Shown here piece by piece: positions 41,412 through 48,282 of a stretch of DNA of 48,282 nt (the first letter of the stretch is position 1; each line of letters starts with the position of its first letter). The notes beneath the pieces were generated by a model. It saw nothing but the letters and a program-made list of their open reading frames with translations, ran no database searches and was not told where the DNA came from. The translations under genes and the position numbers were made by a program. The DNA is from Hyphomicrobiales bacterium (GTDB lineage: Bacteria > Pseudomonadota > Alphaproteobacteria > Rhizobiales > Beijerinckiaceae): assembly GCA_900473415.1 (NCBI GenBank), contig UCLR01000044.1:1-48282 (forward strand). Direction: 5' to 3'.

Positions 41412-41520
41412 CGGGCGATTTCAATCTGGCTCGCGGAGCTTCATCATCCCGGACATGCCGCAAGGCGGTCCGGGACCTGTCGAAGCCTCCTGCGCTCTGG
41501 GCGGCATGCTGCTCTGCTGT

Positions 41521-41636
41521 GGAACCACGCCGTCATCCCGGGCTTGACCCGGGATCCATCGTAAGGCGCCGCGCTCTGTGATGGATCCCGGATCAGCGCG
41601 GTTAAAGCCGCTTGTCCGGGATGACGGCGTGGTTCC
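41521..41636. repeat. Palindromic intergenic repeat, copy C
   Basis: Perfect 21-bp terminal inverted repeats at 41521-41541 and 41616-41636 contain GCCGTCATCCCGG. Inside, GGATCCATC pairs with GATGGATCC. It belongs to the same family as copies A and B. It sits between the binding protein gene and livHM, so it would form a very stable hairpin inside the operon mRNA. Confidence 0.85.
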
Positions 41637-41724
41637 GTGCAGAGCCACCAAGCTCTAATGATGGCTCCGGGGACGCCTCGCTGCGCCCCGGGACGGCGGC
41701 TGCTCTCGTTCAGGCATTGGCGGA

Positions 41725-43581
41725 ATGTTCGATCTCATCCTGACGCAGAGCCTCAACGGACTGGCCTCCGCCTCGTCTTTGTTCCTGGTCGCCTCCGGGC
41801 TGTCGATCATCTTCGGCGTCACCCGGATCGTGAACTTCGCCCATGGCTCGCTCTACATGCTGGGCGCCTATCTCGCTGTCACGCTGGTGAATGCGTTGGG
41901 ACCGGCGAGCGGGCTCGGCTTCTGGGGCGGTGTCCTGTTGGCCGCCCTGCTCGTCGGGCTGGTCGGGCTCGTCATCGAAGTCACGGTCCTGCGGCGCATC
42001 TATCAGGCGCCGGAGCTCTTCCAGCTACTGGCCACCTTCGGCATCGTGCTGATGATCCAGGACATCGCGCTGGCGAGCTGGGGGGCGGAGGACAGGCTCG
42101 GGCCGCGTGCGCCCGGCTTCAAGAGCTTCGTCATCCTGTTTGGCAACCGCTTCCCGACCTATGAGCTGCTGCTGATCGCGATCGGCCCGGTGGTGCTGGC
42201 GCTGCTCTGGTTGCTGTTCCAGAAGACGCGCTGGGGCGTCCTAGTCCGGGCCGCGACGCAGGACCGCGAGATGGTCGGCGCGCTCGGCGTCAACCAGCGC
42301 CTGCTCTTCACCTCGGTTTTCGCCTTCGGCGCCGGCCTCGCAGGCCTTGGCGGCGCGCTCCAGCTCCCGCGCGAGGCGGTGACGTTGCACATGGACCTCG
42401 CGATGATCTCCGAGGCCTTCGTGGTGGTCGTGGTCGGCGGGCTCGGCAGCGTCGGGGGCGCCTATCTCGCCGCGGTGCTGATCGGCATCCTGCACGCATT
42501 CGGCATCCTGATCTTCCCCAAGATCACGCTCGTACTCGTCTTCCTGGTCATGGCCGTGGTCCTCGTCATCAAGCCCTATGGTCTGCTGGGCCGGCGTCCC
42601 GTCGGCCAGACCCGCGGTCCCACCGCCGAGCCGCTGCTGACCCCTGCCGACCGCGCGACGAAGCTTGCCGGCCTCGTCGCCCTGCTGCTCCTCGTCATCG
42701 CGCCGCTGGTCACGCCCGATTATCTGCTGCTGACGCTGACCGAGCTCGTCATCTTCGCGCTCTTTGCCGCCTCGCTGCATTTCATGATGGGGCCGGGCGG
42801 CATGGCCTCCTTCGGCCACGCCGCCTATTTCGGGCTCGGCGCCTATGGCGCGGCGCTGGCGGTGAAATGGCTGGGTGCCCCGATGGAGCCGGCGCTCGTC
42901 TTCGCGCCTTTCCTGGCGGGCATCGCCGGCCTCGTCTTCGGCTGGTTCTGCGTCCGGCTGTCCGGCGTCTACCTCGCCATGCTGACGCTCGCCTTCGCGC
43001 AGATCGCCTGGGCGACGGCGTTCCAATGGGTCGATCTCACCGGCGGTGACAACGGCATCCTCGGCGTCTGGCCCTCGGGCTGGGCCGTGTCGAAGACGGC
43101 CTTCTACTATCTCGCGCTGATGGCCTGCGGGGTTGCCGTGCTCGCTCTGCGCTTCGCGATCTTCTCGCCGCTTGGCTATGCGCTGCGCGCCGCGCGCGAC
43201 AACCCGCTGCGGGCCGAGGCGATCGGCATCGACGTCATGCGCGTGCAATGGGTGGCCTTCACCGTCGCGGCCTTCGCGGCCGGCATCGCGGGCGCGCTCT
43301 TCGCCTTCTTCAAGGGCTCGGTCTTCCCGACCTATATGGCGATCCCGCGCTCGGTCGACGCGCTGCTGATGGTGTTGCTCGGCGGCGTGCAGACGGTCTC
43401 CGGTCCCATCGTCGGGGCCTTCGCCTATGCGGGCCTGAGCGAGCAGCTGACCAAGCTGACCATGTACTGGCGCTTCGCGCTGGGGCTCGCGATCGTGCTG
43501 CTGGTGGTGCTCTTCCCGCGCGGCCTCGTCGGCGGCTTCCTGGCCCTGCGCGAGCGCCGGCTGGCGACGGAGGGCGCATGA
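41725..43581 (+). CDS. Fused LivH-LivM ABC permease
   Basis: The 618-aa protein is two permeases in one chain. Residues 1-290 are LivH-like (ASGLSIIFGVTRIVNFAHGSLYMLGAYLA; VVVVGGLGSVGGAYLAAVLIG). A hydrophilic linker (about 290-310) follows. Residues 310-618 are LivM-like (LHFMMGPGGMASFGHAAYFGLGAYGAA; ALRAARDNPLRAEAIGIDV; LLGGVQTVSGPIVGAF). About fifteen or more membrane helices are predicted. ATG 41725; the TGA overlaps livG. Confidence 0.92.
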   Translation: MFDLILTQSLNGLASASSLFLVASGLSIIFGVTRIVNFAHGSLYMLGAYLAVTLVNALGPASGLGFWGGVLLAALLVGLVGLVIEVTVLRRIYQAPELFQLLATFGIVLMIQDIALASWGAEDRLGPRAPGFKSFVILFGNRFPTYELLLIAIGPVVLALLWLLFQKTRWGVLVRAATQDREMVGALGVNQRLLFTSVFAFGAGLAGLGGALQLPREAVTLHMDLAMISEAFVVVVVGGLGSVGGAYLAAVLIGILHAFGILIFPKITLVLVFLVMAVVLVIKPYGLLGRRPVGQTRGPTAEPLLTPADRATKLAGLVALLLLVIAPLVTPDYLLLTLTELVIFALFAASLHFMMGPGGMASFGHAAYFGLGAYGAALAVKWLGAPMEPALVFAPFLAGIAGLVFGWFCVRLSGVYLAMLTLAFAQIAWATAFQWVDLTGGDNGILGVWPSGWAVSKTAFYYLALMACGVAVLALRFAIFSPLGYALRAARDNPLRAEAIGIDVMRVQWVAFTVAAFAAGIAGALFAFFKGSVFPTYMAIPRSVDALLMVLLGGVQTVSGPIVGAFAYAGLSEQLTKLTMYWRFALGLAIVLLVVLFPRGLVGGFLALRERRLATEGA

Positions 43582-44369
43582 TGAGCGCCGTTCCTGCAAA
43601 CGCCGCCGCCGAGCCCGTTCTCGTCGTCCGCGATCTCGCCAAGTCCTTTGGCGGCGTCCATGCCGTGCAGGGCGTCTCTTTCTCGGTCGAGGCAGGCCAG
43701 ATGCTCGCCCTGATCGGCCCCAATGGCGCCGGCAAGACCACCTGCTTCAACATGTTGGGCGGCCAGCTCCAGCCAGACCGGGGCGCGGTCCTGCTCTCGG
43801 GGAAGCCGATCACGGGGCTTAAACCCCGCGTCGTCTGGCGGCTCGGTGTCGGCCGCACCTTCCAGATCACCGCGACCTTCACCTCGATGACGGTGCGCGA
43901 AAACGTGCAGATGGCGCTGATCTCGCATGAACGCGGCCTGTGGAATCCCTTCGCTCCCGCGCGAGCCCGCCATGTCGCCGAGGCCGATGCGCTGCTTGCC
44001 CAGGTCGGCATGTCCGAGCAGGCCGATCGCGCCTGCGGCGTGCTCGCCTATGGCGACCTGAAGCGGGTCGAGCTCGCGGTCGCGCTGGCCAACCGGCCGA
44101 AGCTCCTGCTGATGGACGAGCCGACCGCCGGCATGGCGCCGCGCGAGCGCATCGAGCTGATGGCGCTGGCGGCGCGGATCGCGGTGGAGCGCAACATCGC
44201 CGTGCTTTTCACCGAGCACGACATGGATGTCGTCTTCGCCCATGCCGACCGGGTGATCGTGCTGGATCGCGGCCGGCTGATCGCTGAGGGCACCGCCGAG
44301 GAGGTGCGGCAGGACGCGAATGTCCGGGCGGTCTATCTCGGCTCCGGCGCCGCCTCGGGAGGCCATTAA
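43578..44369 (+). CDS. livG: ABC transporter ATP-binding protein LivG-like
   Basis: The 263-aa ATPase has Walker A GPNGAGKTT near residue 46, a LivG-type signature LAYGDLKRVELAVALAN in place of LSGGQ, Walker B LLLMDEPTAGM, and the switch histidine in LFTEHDMDVVF. The GRTFQITATFTSMTVRENV Q-loop block is typical. ATG 43578 overlaps the livHM stop (ATGA). It pairs with LivF below the membrane. Confidence 0.94.
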   Translation: MMSAVPANAAAEPVLVVRDLAKSFGGVHAVQGVSFSVEAGQMLALIGPNGAGKTTCFNMLGGQLQPDRGAVLLSGKPITGLKPRVVWRLGVGRTFQITATFTSMTVRENVQMALISHERGLWNPFAPARARHVAEADALLAQVGMSEQADRACGVLAYGDLKRVELAVALANRPKLLLMDEPTAGMAPRERIELMALAARIAVERNIAVLFTEHDMDVVFAHADRVIVLDRGRLIAEGTAEEVRQDANVRAVYLGSGAASGGH

Positions 44370-45079
44370 TGGGCGCGCTGCTCGAAGTCTCCGGGTTGGA
44401 GGCCTATTACGGCCGCGCTCATATTCTGCAGGGTGTCGGCTTCGCCATGGCGCGCGGCGAGGTGCTGGCCCTGATGGGCCGCAATGGCGCCGGCAAATCT
44501 ACCACCATGAAGGCCCTGATGGGGCTGGTGCCGCCGGCGCGCGGCAGCGTCAGCTTCGAGGGTCGGCGCATCGACGGGCGTGAGCCCTTCGAGATCGCCC
44601 GGCTCGGCATCGGCTATGTGCCGGAGGAGCGGCGCGTCTTCTCGGAACTCTCGGTGATGGAGAACCTCGCTGTGGGCCAGCGCCCGCTGCGTGAGGGCGT
44701 GCCGCACTGGACGCCGGACCGGCTCTTCGCGCTCTTCCCCAATCTCGGCCGCATGCGCGACCGGCCGGCCGGGGCGATGTCCGGCGGCGAGCAGCAGATG
44801 CTGACGATTGCCCGCACGCTGATGGGCAACCCCAGCCTCGTGCTGCTGGACGAGCCCTCGGAGGGACTGGCGCCGGTCATCGTCGAGGAGATGGCGCGGA
44901 CCATCCTGGCGCTGAAGGGGGAGAGGCTCAGCATCCTCCTCTCCGAGCAGAACCTGCATTTCGCCGGCCAGGTCGCAGACCGCGTCGCGATCATCGAAAA
45001 GGGCGTCATCCGCTTCACCGGGGCGATGGACACGCTCAAGGCGGACGAGACGGTCCGCGCGCAATATCTCTCGGTCTGA
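44369..45079 (+). CDS. livF: ABC transporter ATP-binding protein LivF-like
   Basis: The 236-aa ATPase has Walker A GRNGAGKST, the LivF hallmark GYVPEERRVFSELSVMENL, signature MSGGEQQMLTIARTLM, Walker B LVLLDEPSEGLAP, and ILLSEQNLHFA after it. The start overlaps the livG stop by one base (TAATG). It is the last gene of the operon and is convergent with marR, whose stop is 8 bp away. Confidence 0.94.
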   Translation: MGALLEVSGLEAYYGRAHILQGVGFAMARGEVLALMGRNGAGKSTTMKALMGLVPPARGSVSFEGRRIDGREPFEIARLGIGYVPEERRVFSELSVMENLAVGQRPLREGVPHWTPDRLFALFPNLGRMRDRPAGAMSGGEQQMLTIARTLMGNPSLVLLDEPSEGLAPVIVEEMARTILALKGERLSILLSEQNLHFAGQVADRVAIIEKGVIRFTGAMDTLKADETVRAQYLSV

Positions 45080-45087
45080 AAGCTCGC

Positions 45088-45579
45088 TCAGACCATCTTG
45101 GTCAGCAGGGCGACCATCTGCTTCGCTTCCGCGGGCGAAAGCGGTTCCAGCGCCGCGAGGGTGATGGCCTTCGCTTTCTCGAACAGCTCCGGCATGGCGG
45201 CATGGCCGGCCTCGGTCAGCCGGATCAGCAGGCGGCGCTGGTCATTCGGATCGGGCAGGCGTTCGACGAGGCCGCGCTCGGCGAGGCGGGTGATCACGCC
45301 CTTGATCGTGGCCGGGTCCATCGCGGTCAGCCGGCCGAGATGGTTCTGCGAGATCTCGGCGCCGCCGGCGAGCCGGCACAAAGCGGCGAATTGCGGCGGC
45401 GTCGGCCCGTCGGGTCCGATCATCTCCTGGAAGAGCGGGAGATAGCGCTGCTGCGCCTTCCGGAGCAGGAAGCCGTATTGCTCCTCGAGCACGTAGCCAA
45501 AGTGTTCTGCGGCGTAGAAGCGCTCTGCGGGGGATGATCGTGCCGCTTCGGCCTTGGGTGCGCGCTTCGGCGGCGTCAT
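45088..45579 (-). CDS. MarR family transcriptional regulator
   Basis: The 163-aa regulator has a winged helix-turn-helix (about residues 75-125): EISQNHLGRLTAMDPATIKGVITRLAERGL for DNA reading and DPNDQRRLLIRLT for the wing. The N-terminal tail is long and basic. ATG 45579 has AAGGA upstream; the frame stays open 29 codons further. A near-perfect 10-bp palindrome, TTCAATTGAG, lies at about 45692-45701 and may be its own operator. It probably controls the adjacent Liv-type operon and may bind the palindrome at 40078. Confidence 0.87.
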   Translation of the reverse strand: MTPPKRAPKAEAARSSPAERFYAAEHFGYVLEEQYGFLLRKAQQRYLPLFQEMIGPDGPTPPQFAALCRLAGGAEISQNHLGRLTAMDPATIKGVITRLAERGLVERLPDPNDQRRLLIRLTEAGHAAMPELFEKAKAITLAALEPLSPAEAKQMVALLTKMV

Positions 45580-45800
45580 GCGGCGGCTTTCCTTCCCCTT
45601 GGGGCGCCTGGCTTTCTTGGGAGGGTTCGAACGGCGATGAAGCTGTTTCGCATGAGGATCGCGCAATAGCGGGAGTGATTGTTATTGCACGTTCAATTGA
45701 GAGCTGTCTTGCCTCGATCGCGGGGGCGAACAACAGCTTTAGAGATTTAGCAGAGCGGACTGGAGCAGGTTTTTGGCGGCTCAACCGCTTAGCGGAATAT

Positions 45801-45812
45801 TGGTGCCCAGGG
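45801..45812. other. Short tRNA 3'-end-like sequence, left copy
   Basis: TGGTGCCCAGGG is the complement of a tRNA acceptor end with CCA (CCCTGGGCACCA, as in tRNA-Phe of alphaproteobacteria, recalled and not searched). It recurs at 47973. Twelve bases alone can recur by chance, so this is only suggestive as an attachment-site relic. Confidence 0.3.
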
Positions 45813-45851
45813 TGGGTCGGGCATTCAGCGCAAAAAAGTCAATAAAAACAG

Positions 45852-46264
45852 TTAGTTTAGGTGCCTGCTTCGAGGCTTTCTGTAGCGTCGCCTTGGATCA
45901 CTTGTCGACCCCAGCACGAGCGGCTGGAAGCTAGGCCTGCTGGGGGTGGACAGAAACGATAGATCACGGATGGAAGCCCGAGCATCAGCGCCTCGCGAGA
46001 TCAGCGCGACGATTCCCGTCGCGGTTGTGCTCGTGGCGAGCACCTTGCGGGCACGGACCGGCAGCAACGGCTCCGCCACGACCGTGAGTGTCACCGGGTC
46101 CGTATCGTCGCGCGCGAGTACGGCGATCGTCCCGCCCGCGCCGATCAGCAGGCCATTGCTGACGAATTCAATCTCGTCTGTGTCGTGCCGCGTCACAGCC
46201 CGCAGTGAGACGGCCGGGTTGCTCGCCGATACGGAAAGGCAGCGTAGCGCTCCTTGGAAGCCAT
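45852..46264 (-). pseudogene. Frameshifted phage spike-base-like protein
   Basis: A gene with a good start (ATG 46264, AAAGGAA just upstream) reads MASKERYAA and then would need a -1 shift near 46235 to continue as LSVSASNPAVSLRAV, VTRHDTDEIEFVSNGLLIG, VLARDDTDPVTLTVV and LPVRARKVLATSTTATGIVALI (to 45999). This block has the plan of the spike base protein family found in gene transfer agents and phages (RCAP_Rcc01079 type, from memory). In the original frame it stops after 23 codons. About 48 further codons follow the conserved end and look random. Most likely a decayed prophage gene. Confidence 0.5.
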
Positions 46265-46404
46265 GGTCGGTTCCTTTCAGGCATGAAAAGCCGCCCGGAG
46301 GCGGCGCGGACATTGTGAGGTGATCCTGCGAGGATGAGACGCGGATAGACATGATCCGTGTCAGCGGTCATGATGAGAAAGTATACCCTGCGGGAGGTGA
46401 AGAG

Positions 46405-46770
46405 ATGTCACTGATCGAAAGGATGTTGCTGGGATTGCCAGCTATCAAATCATTGATGGAAACAAACGAGAGACTGCGGGACGAACTGAAGGTTCTCAAC
46501 GAAAAGCTTGAACAGCAGGCCAGCAACATTCATTCGACCAATGAAGCTATAAGTCACTGGTCAACTCTGTCGGCCGATGCGGCGCGGGAGGCCGATCGAC
46601 GGCTTGCGCAAGTCGAGCGGATCGCAGATGCCGCCAATGAACTCCCGCGGCTCTACGAATCCCTAGCTTACCGAACAGCGCTTATAGAAGGGCGCACCGG
46701 CATGCCCGATCAGGTCACCGATCAGGACTGGAATGTGCCGGTCCGTCATCTGGATTGGGACAGAAGCTGA
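46405..46770 (+). CDS. Coiled-coil protein of unknown function
   Basis: The 121-aa helical protein has the heptad-rich part MLLGLPAIKSLMETNERLRDELKVLNEKLEQQASNI, then AAREADRRLAQVERIADAANELPRLYESLAYR. The C-terminus is short and acidic. GGAGG at 46393-46397 precedes ATG 46405 by 7 bp. A small GNRA hairpin (GCTGC-GAAA-GCAGC, 46771-46784) follows the stop. A/T content is higher than in the main chromosome part. Likely belongs with the phage-like module; otherwise unknown. Confidence 0.68.
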   Translation: MSLIERMLLGLPAIKSLMETNERLRDELKVLNEKLEQQASNIHSTNEAISHWSTLSADAAREADRRLAQVERIADAANELPRLYESLAYRTALIEGRTGMPDQVTDQDWNVPVRHLDWDRS

Positions 46771-46867
46771 GCTGCGAAAGCAGCCAGGAGGCGTTGCATT
46801 CGAGAAGTTGAACTTTTGTGTCGGCTCGCGTTAATTGCGTAAAGCAACGATAAGGGCTGTGGGTAGC

Positions 46868-47635
46868 ATGCAGGAACGTAGTCGCAATTTCGGGACTAAT
46901 CCTCACAACGGTTATTGGTGGCACCGCCTGAAAGGGTCAGACTATGTTCCGCCAGTCTATGCCGGCCTGTCCGACTACGAGTGGCTGATTCTGCAGCAGT
47001 GGTTCGACGACACCGAGCAAAAATTCCCTAGCCCAGGAGAGGTTTCGATTCCCGGCATTTCGTTCTTGTCCGGCCTGATCGGGGGAAGCGCCATAAGCTC
47101 GATAGTCCAGTGCGGGCACTTTGTAGGTTACTCGTCGCTTATGCTCGGCTTCCTGTTCAGGAAGATGGGGAAGAAGAATGCGCTTTTCAGCATTGATATC
47201 GATCCCGTGCCGACAAGATATACCCAAGACTGGATCGAGCGGGCCGGGCTTCAGGAATACGTCAAGCTGAGTGTAGCCTCGTCATCCGACCCCGCCATGG
47301 TCGAGGAGGCGCGAGCGTTCCATGGATCATCTCCTCACCTCGTCTTTATCGACTCGTCGCACCGGTACGCCCATACTCTTGAGGAACTTGATCTCTGGTG
47401 GGAAGCGTTGAAGCCAGGAGGTCTAATCGTTCTCCACGACATCAGCGTTTTTGCTCAGCAGTTCGTTGGCCCCGATGACGGTGGCGTTCTTCGGGCCGTC
47501 CGCGAATGGTCGGAAAAGGCCGGCGTCCAGCCGTTTCTCATGAACCAATTTGTCGATGGCGGCACCCAGCCCGCAGACCTGACCTACAAGGACGGCTGCG
47601 GCTTAGGTCTGCTGCAAAAGCCGCTCACCGGCTAG
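46868..47635 (+). CDS. Class I SAM-dependent methyltransferase (Methyltransf_24 type)
   Basis: The 255-aa protein has the SAM-binding loop SIVQCGHFVGYSSLML (78-93), the acidic strand LFSIDID (D110, D112), LVFIDSSHRYAHTLEELDLWWEALKPGGLIVLHD (158-191) and a late Cys-rich strand. This layout, with FID-S-S-H and LHD, matches Methyltransf_24 and cephalosporin-hydroxylase-like proteins, which often act on sugars or glycans in surface polysaccharide or phage clusters. The loop has QCG instead of the usual E/D-x-G, so it may be a divergent member. ATG 46868 was chosen; no strong ribosome-binding site. Confidence 0.8.
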   Translation: MQERSRNFGTNPHNGYWWHRLKGSDYVPPVYAGLSDYEWLILQQWFDDTEQKFPSPGEVSIPGISFLSGLIGGSAISSIVQCGHFVGYSSLMLGFLFRKMGKKNALFSIDIDPVPTRYTQDWIERAGLQEYVKLSVASSSDPAMVEEARAFHGSSPHLVFIDSSHRYAHTLEELDLWWEALKPGGLIVLHDISVFAQQFVGPDDGGVLRAVREWSEKAGVQPFLMNQFVDGGTQPADLTYKDGCGLGLLQKPLTG

Positions 47636-47798
47636 CAGGCATTTCCTGTGCCGCCTCTTTGGCTTTCGCCTTCTCCTCGAGCTCCCGCTTGAGGCGCGCG
47701 ATTTCGGTATCCCTTTGCCGGATAGCTTCCTCCATCTCAGTGCCGGATAGGGAAAGCTCGCCGATCTGGGCGGCGACGCGAGCGCGAGCCGGGCCCAT
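47625..47798 (-). CDS. Small coiled-coil ORF
   Basis: The 57-aa ORF encodes GELSLSGTEMEEAIRQRDTEIARLKRELEEKAKAKEAA, a strong heptad pattern with high charge, ending in MPASR. It overlaps the methyltransferase end by 11 bp on the other strand. The weak AGG before ATG 47798 and its small size make it uncertain; the frame is open to 47921. Confidence 0.45.
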   Translation of the reverse strand: MGPARARVAAQIGELSLSGTEMEEAIRQRDTEIARLKRELEEKAKAKEAAQEMPASR

Positions 47799-48282
47799 TG
47801 TGCCTGCTATGCGATGGTGGTGAGCTTGCGGGTACAACCGCGGCGCCGTCGTCCAATCGAGCCGGGTTGCCGAGCTCAGAATCGCGAAGCGGAACGCCGC
47901 CAGAACAGGTGGCGGTAACAACGGCTCTTGAAGCCGTTGAGGCTCTAGCTGCTAAGTCATTGAAGAGATGAATGGTGCCCAGGGGCGGCGTGCATCAATT
48001 GTGCGATTTCAAGCACTTAGCGTGCGGTGGGGAAGGGGATTTTCCAGAGCGTTCTCGGGCTTTTCGGGGCGTTCGTTCCCACCAATTGGGCGGGGCGGCT
48101 CTATTCTGTGGCTGGGAATCGAGCCCCCGACATTCGTTGCCATACTGCCGCTGTGGTGATGATAGCGAGAGAGCGTCTCAGTCTGCGTCTCCCCAAGAGA
48201 ACGAATTGTGTTCCGCTTTGCGAGCGCAGTTCGTGTAGGCTTGGTAGCTCAAACGACCGCAATGGGTCGATTTTGTTGAAGA
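47799..48282. other. Right-end region without a supported gene
   Basis: I see no convincing gene here. TGGTGCCCAGGGGCGG at 47973-47988 looks like the complement of a tRNA 3' end, and GGAATCGAGCCCCCGAC near 48115 resembles a T-arm, but no cloverleaf can be built from either. The stretch may be the outer edge of a decayed island. Confidence 0.4.

Noticed and set aside
46235..46264. Programmed -1 frameshift in the spike-base-like gene
   Set aside because: The local GCC-TTT-CCG context is not a classical slippery heptamer and this gene class is not known to use one; mutation or sequencing error is simpler.
48108..48175. tRNA-like segment near the right end
   Set aside because: A T-arm-like piece is present on the minus strand, but no anticodon or acceptor stem can be formed.
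1..48282. Insertion sequences or integrase genes
   Set aside because: No transposase or integrase motifs were recognised, even near the phage-like right end.

Overview
The window is a chromosomal segment of a high-GC alphaproteobacterium. The order Hyphomicrobiales (Rhizobiales) is most likely, and the mix of genes looks like Boseaceae or a close relative. This rests on protein resemblance (DUF2865 and DUF2059 proteins, Tct, TRAP and Liv transporters, Atm1-type ABC exporter, class II DAHP synthase, Omp25-like porin) and on the palindromic intergenic repeats; no database search was run. No rRNA, CRISPR array, intact insertion sequence or replication origin was seen. One tRNA (Val, CAC) is present.

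Layout. 1-3.5 kb: a composite hairpin repeat, an L,D-transpeptidase and a SPOR-tailed lytic transglycosylase, with a divergent membrane-anchored SGNH-like protein (cell envelope). 3.5-7.6 kb: AI-2E-type permease, tRNA-Val, phosphoglycolate phosphatase, a small secreted protein, rpiA and a DUF2059 protein. 7.7-11.8 kb: an SDR reductase facing a complete tripartite tricarboxylate transporter (tctCBA), which has a hairpin between tctC and tctB. 12.0-18.9 kb: O-antigen ligase-like protein, glutathione reductase, class II DAHP synthase, an outer-membrane beta-barrel and a glutamyl-tRNA synthetase. 19.0-23.1 kb: MHS-type MFS transporter, DUF2865 protein, purC. 23.1-26.4 kb: a likely catabolic locus, with an orphan TRAP binding protein plus MarR regulator divergent from an FAH-family hydrolase overlapping a DinB-family protein.

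26.4-34.5 kb: small membrane and secreted proteins, a GNAT acetyltransferase, creA, cysS, a 36-codon ORF overlapping both neighbours, cimA, and an Atm1-like exporter. 34.5-39.8 kb: a membrane protein, two translationally coupled secreted proteins, psd-pssA (phosphatidylethanolamine synthesis), maf and yacG. 39.8-45.6 kb: a Liv-type ABC importer operon (Tat-signal binding protein, fused LivHM permease, LivG, LivF) with a promoter-overlapping palindrome and a convergent MarR gene.

45.7-48.3 kb is visibly richer in A/T and unlike the rest. It holds a frameshifted phage spike-base-like gene, a coiled-coil protein, a SAM methyltransferase and a second small coiled-coil ORF. It lies between two short sequences resembling a tRNA 3' end, and I read it as a decayed prophage or island fragment.

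The most interesting unexplained items are the 36-aa ORF locked between cysS and cimA, the three 21-bp-spaced repeats upstream of the DAHP synthase gene, the phage-like module at the right end, the coupled secreted pair at 35.1-36.2 kb, and the orphan TRAP binding protein locus.
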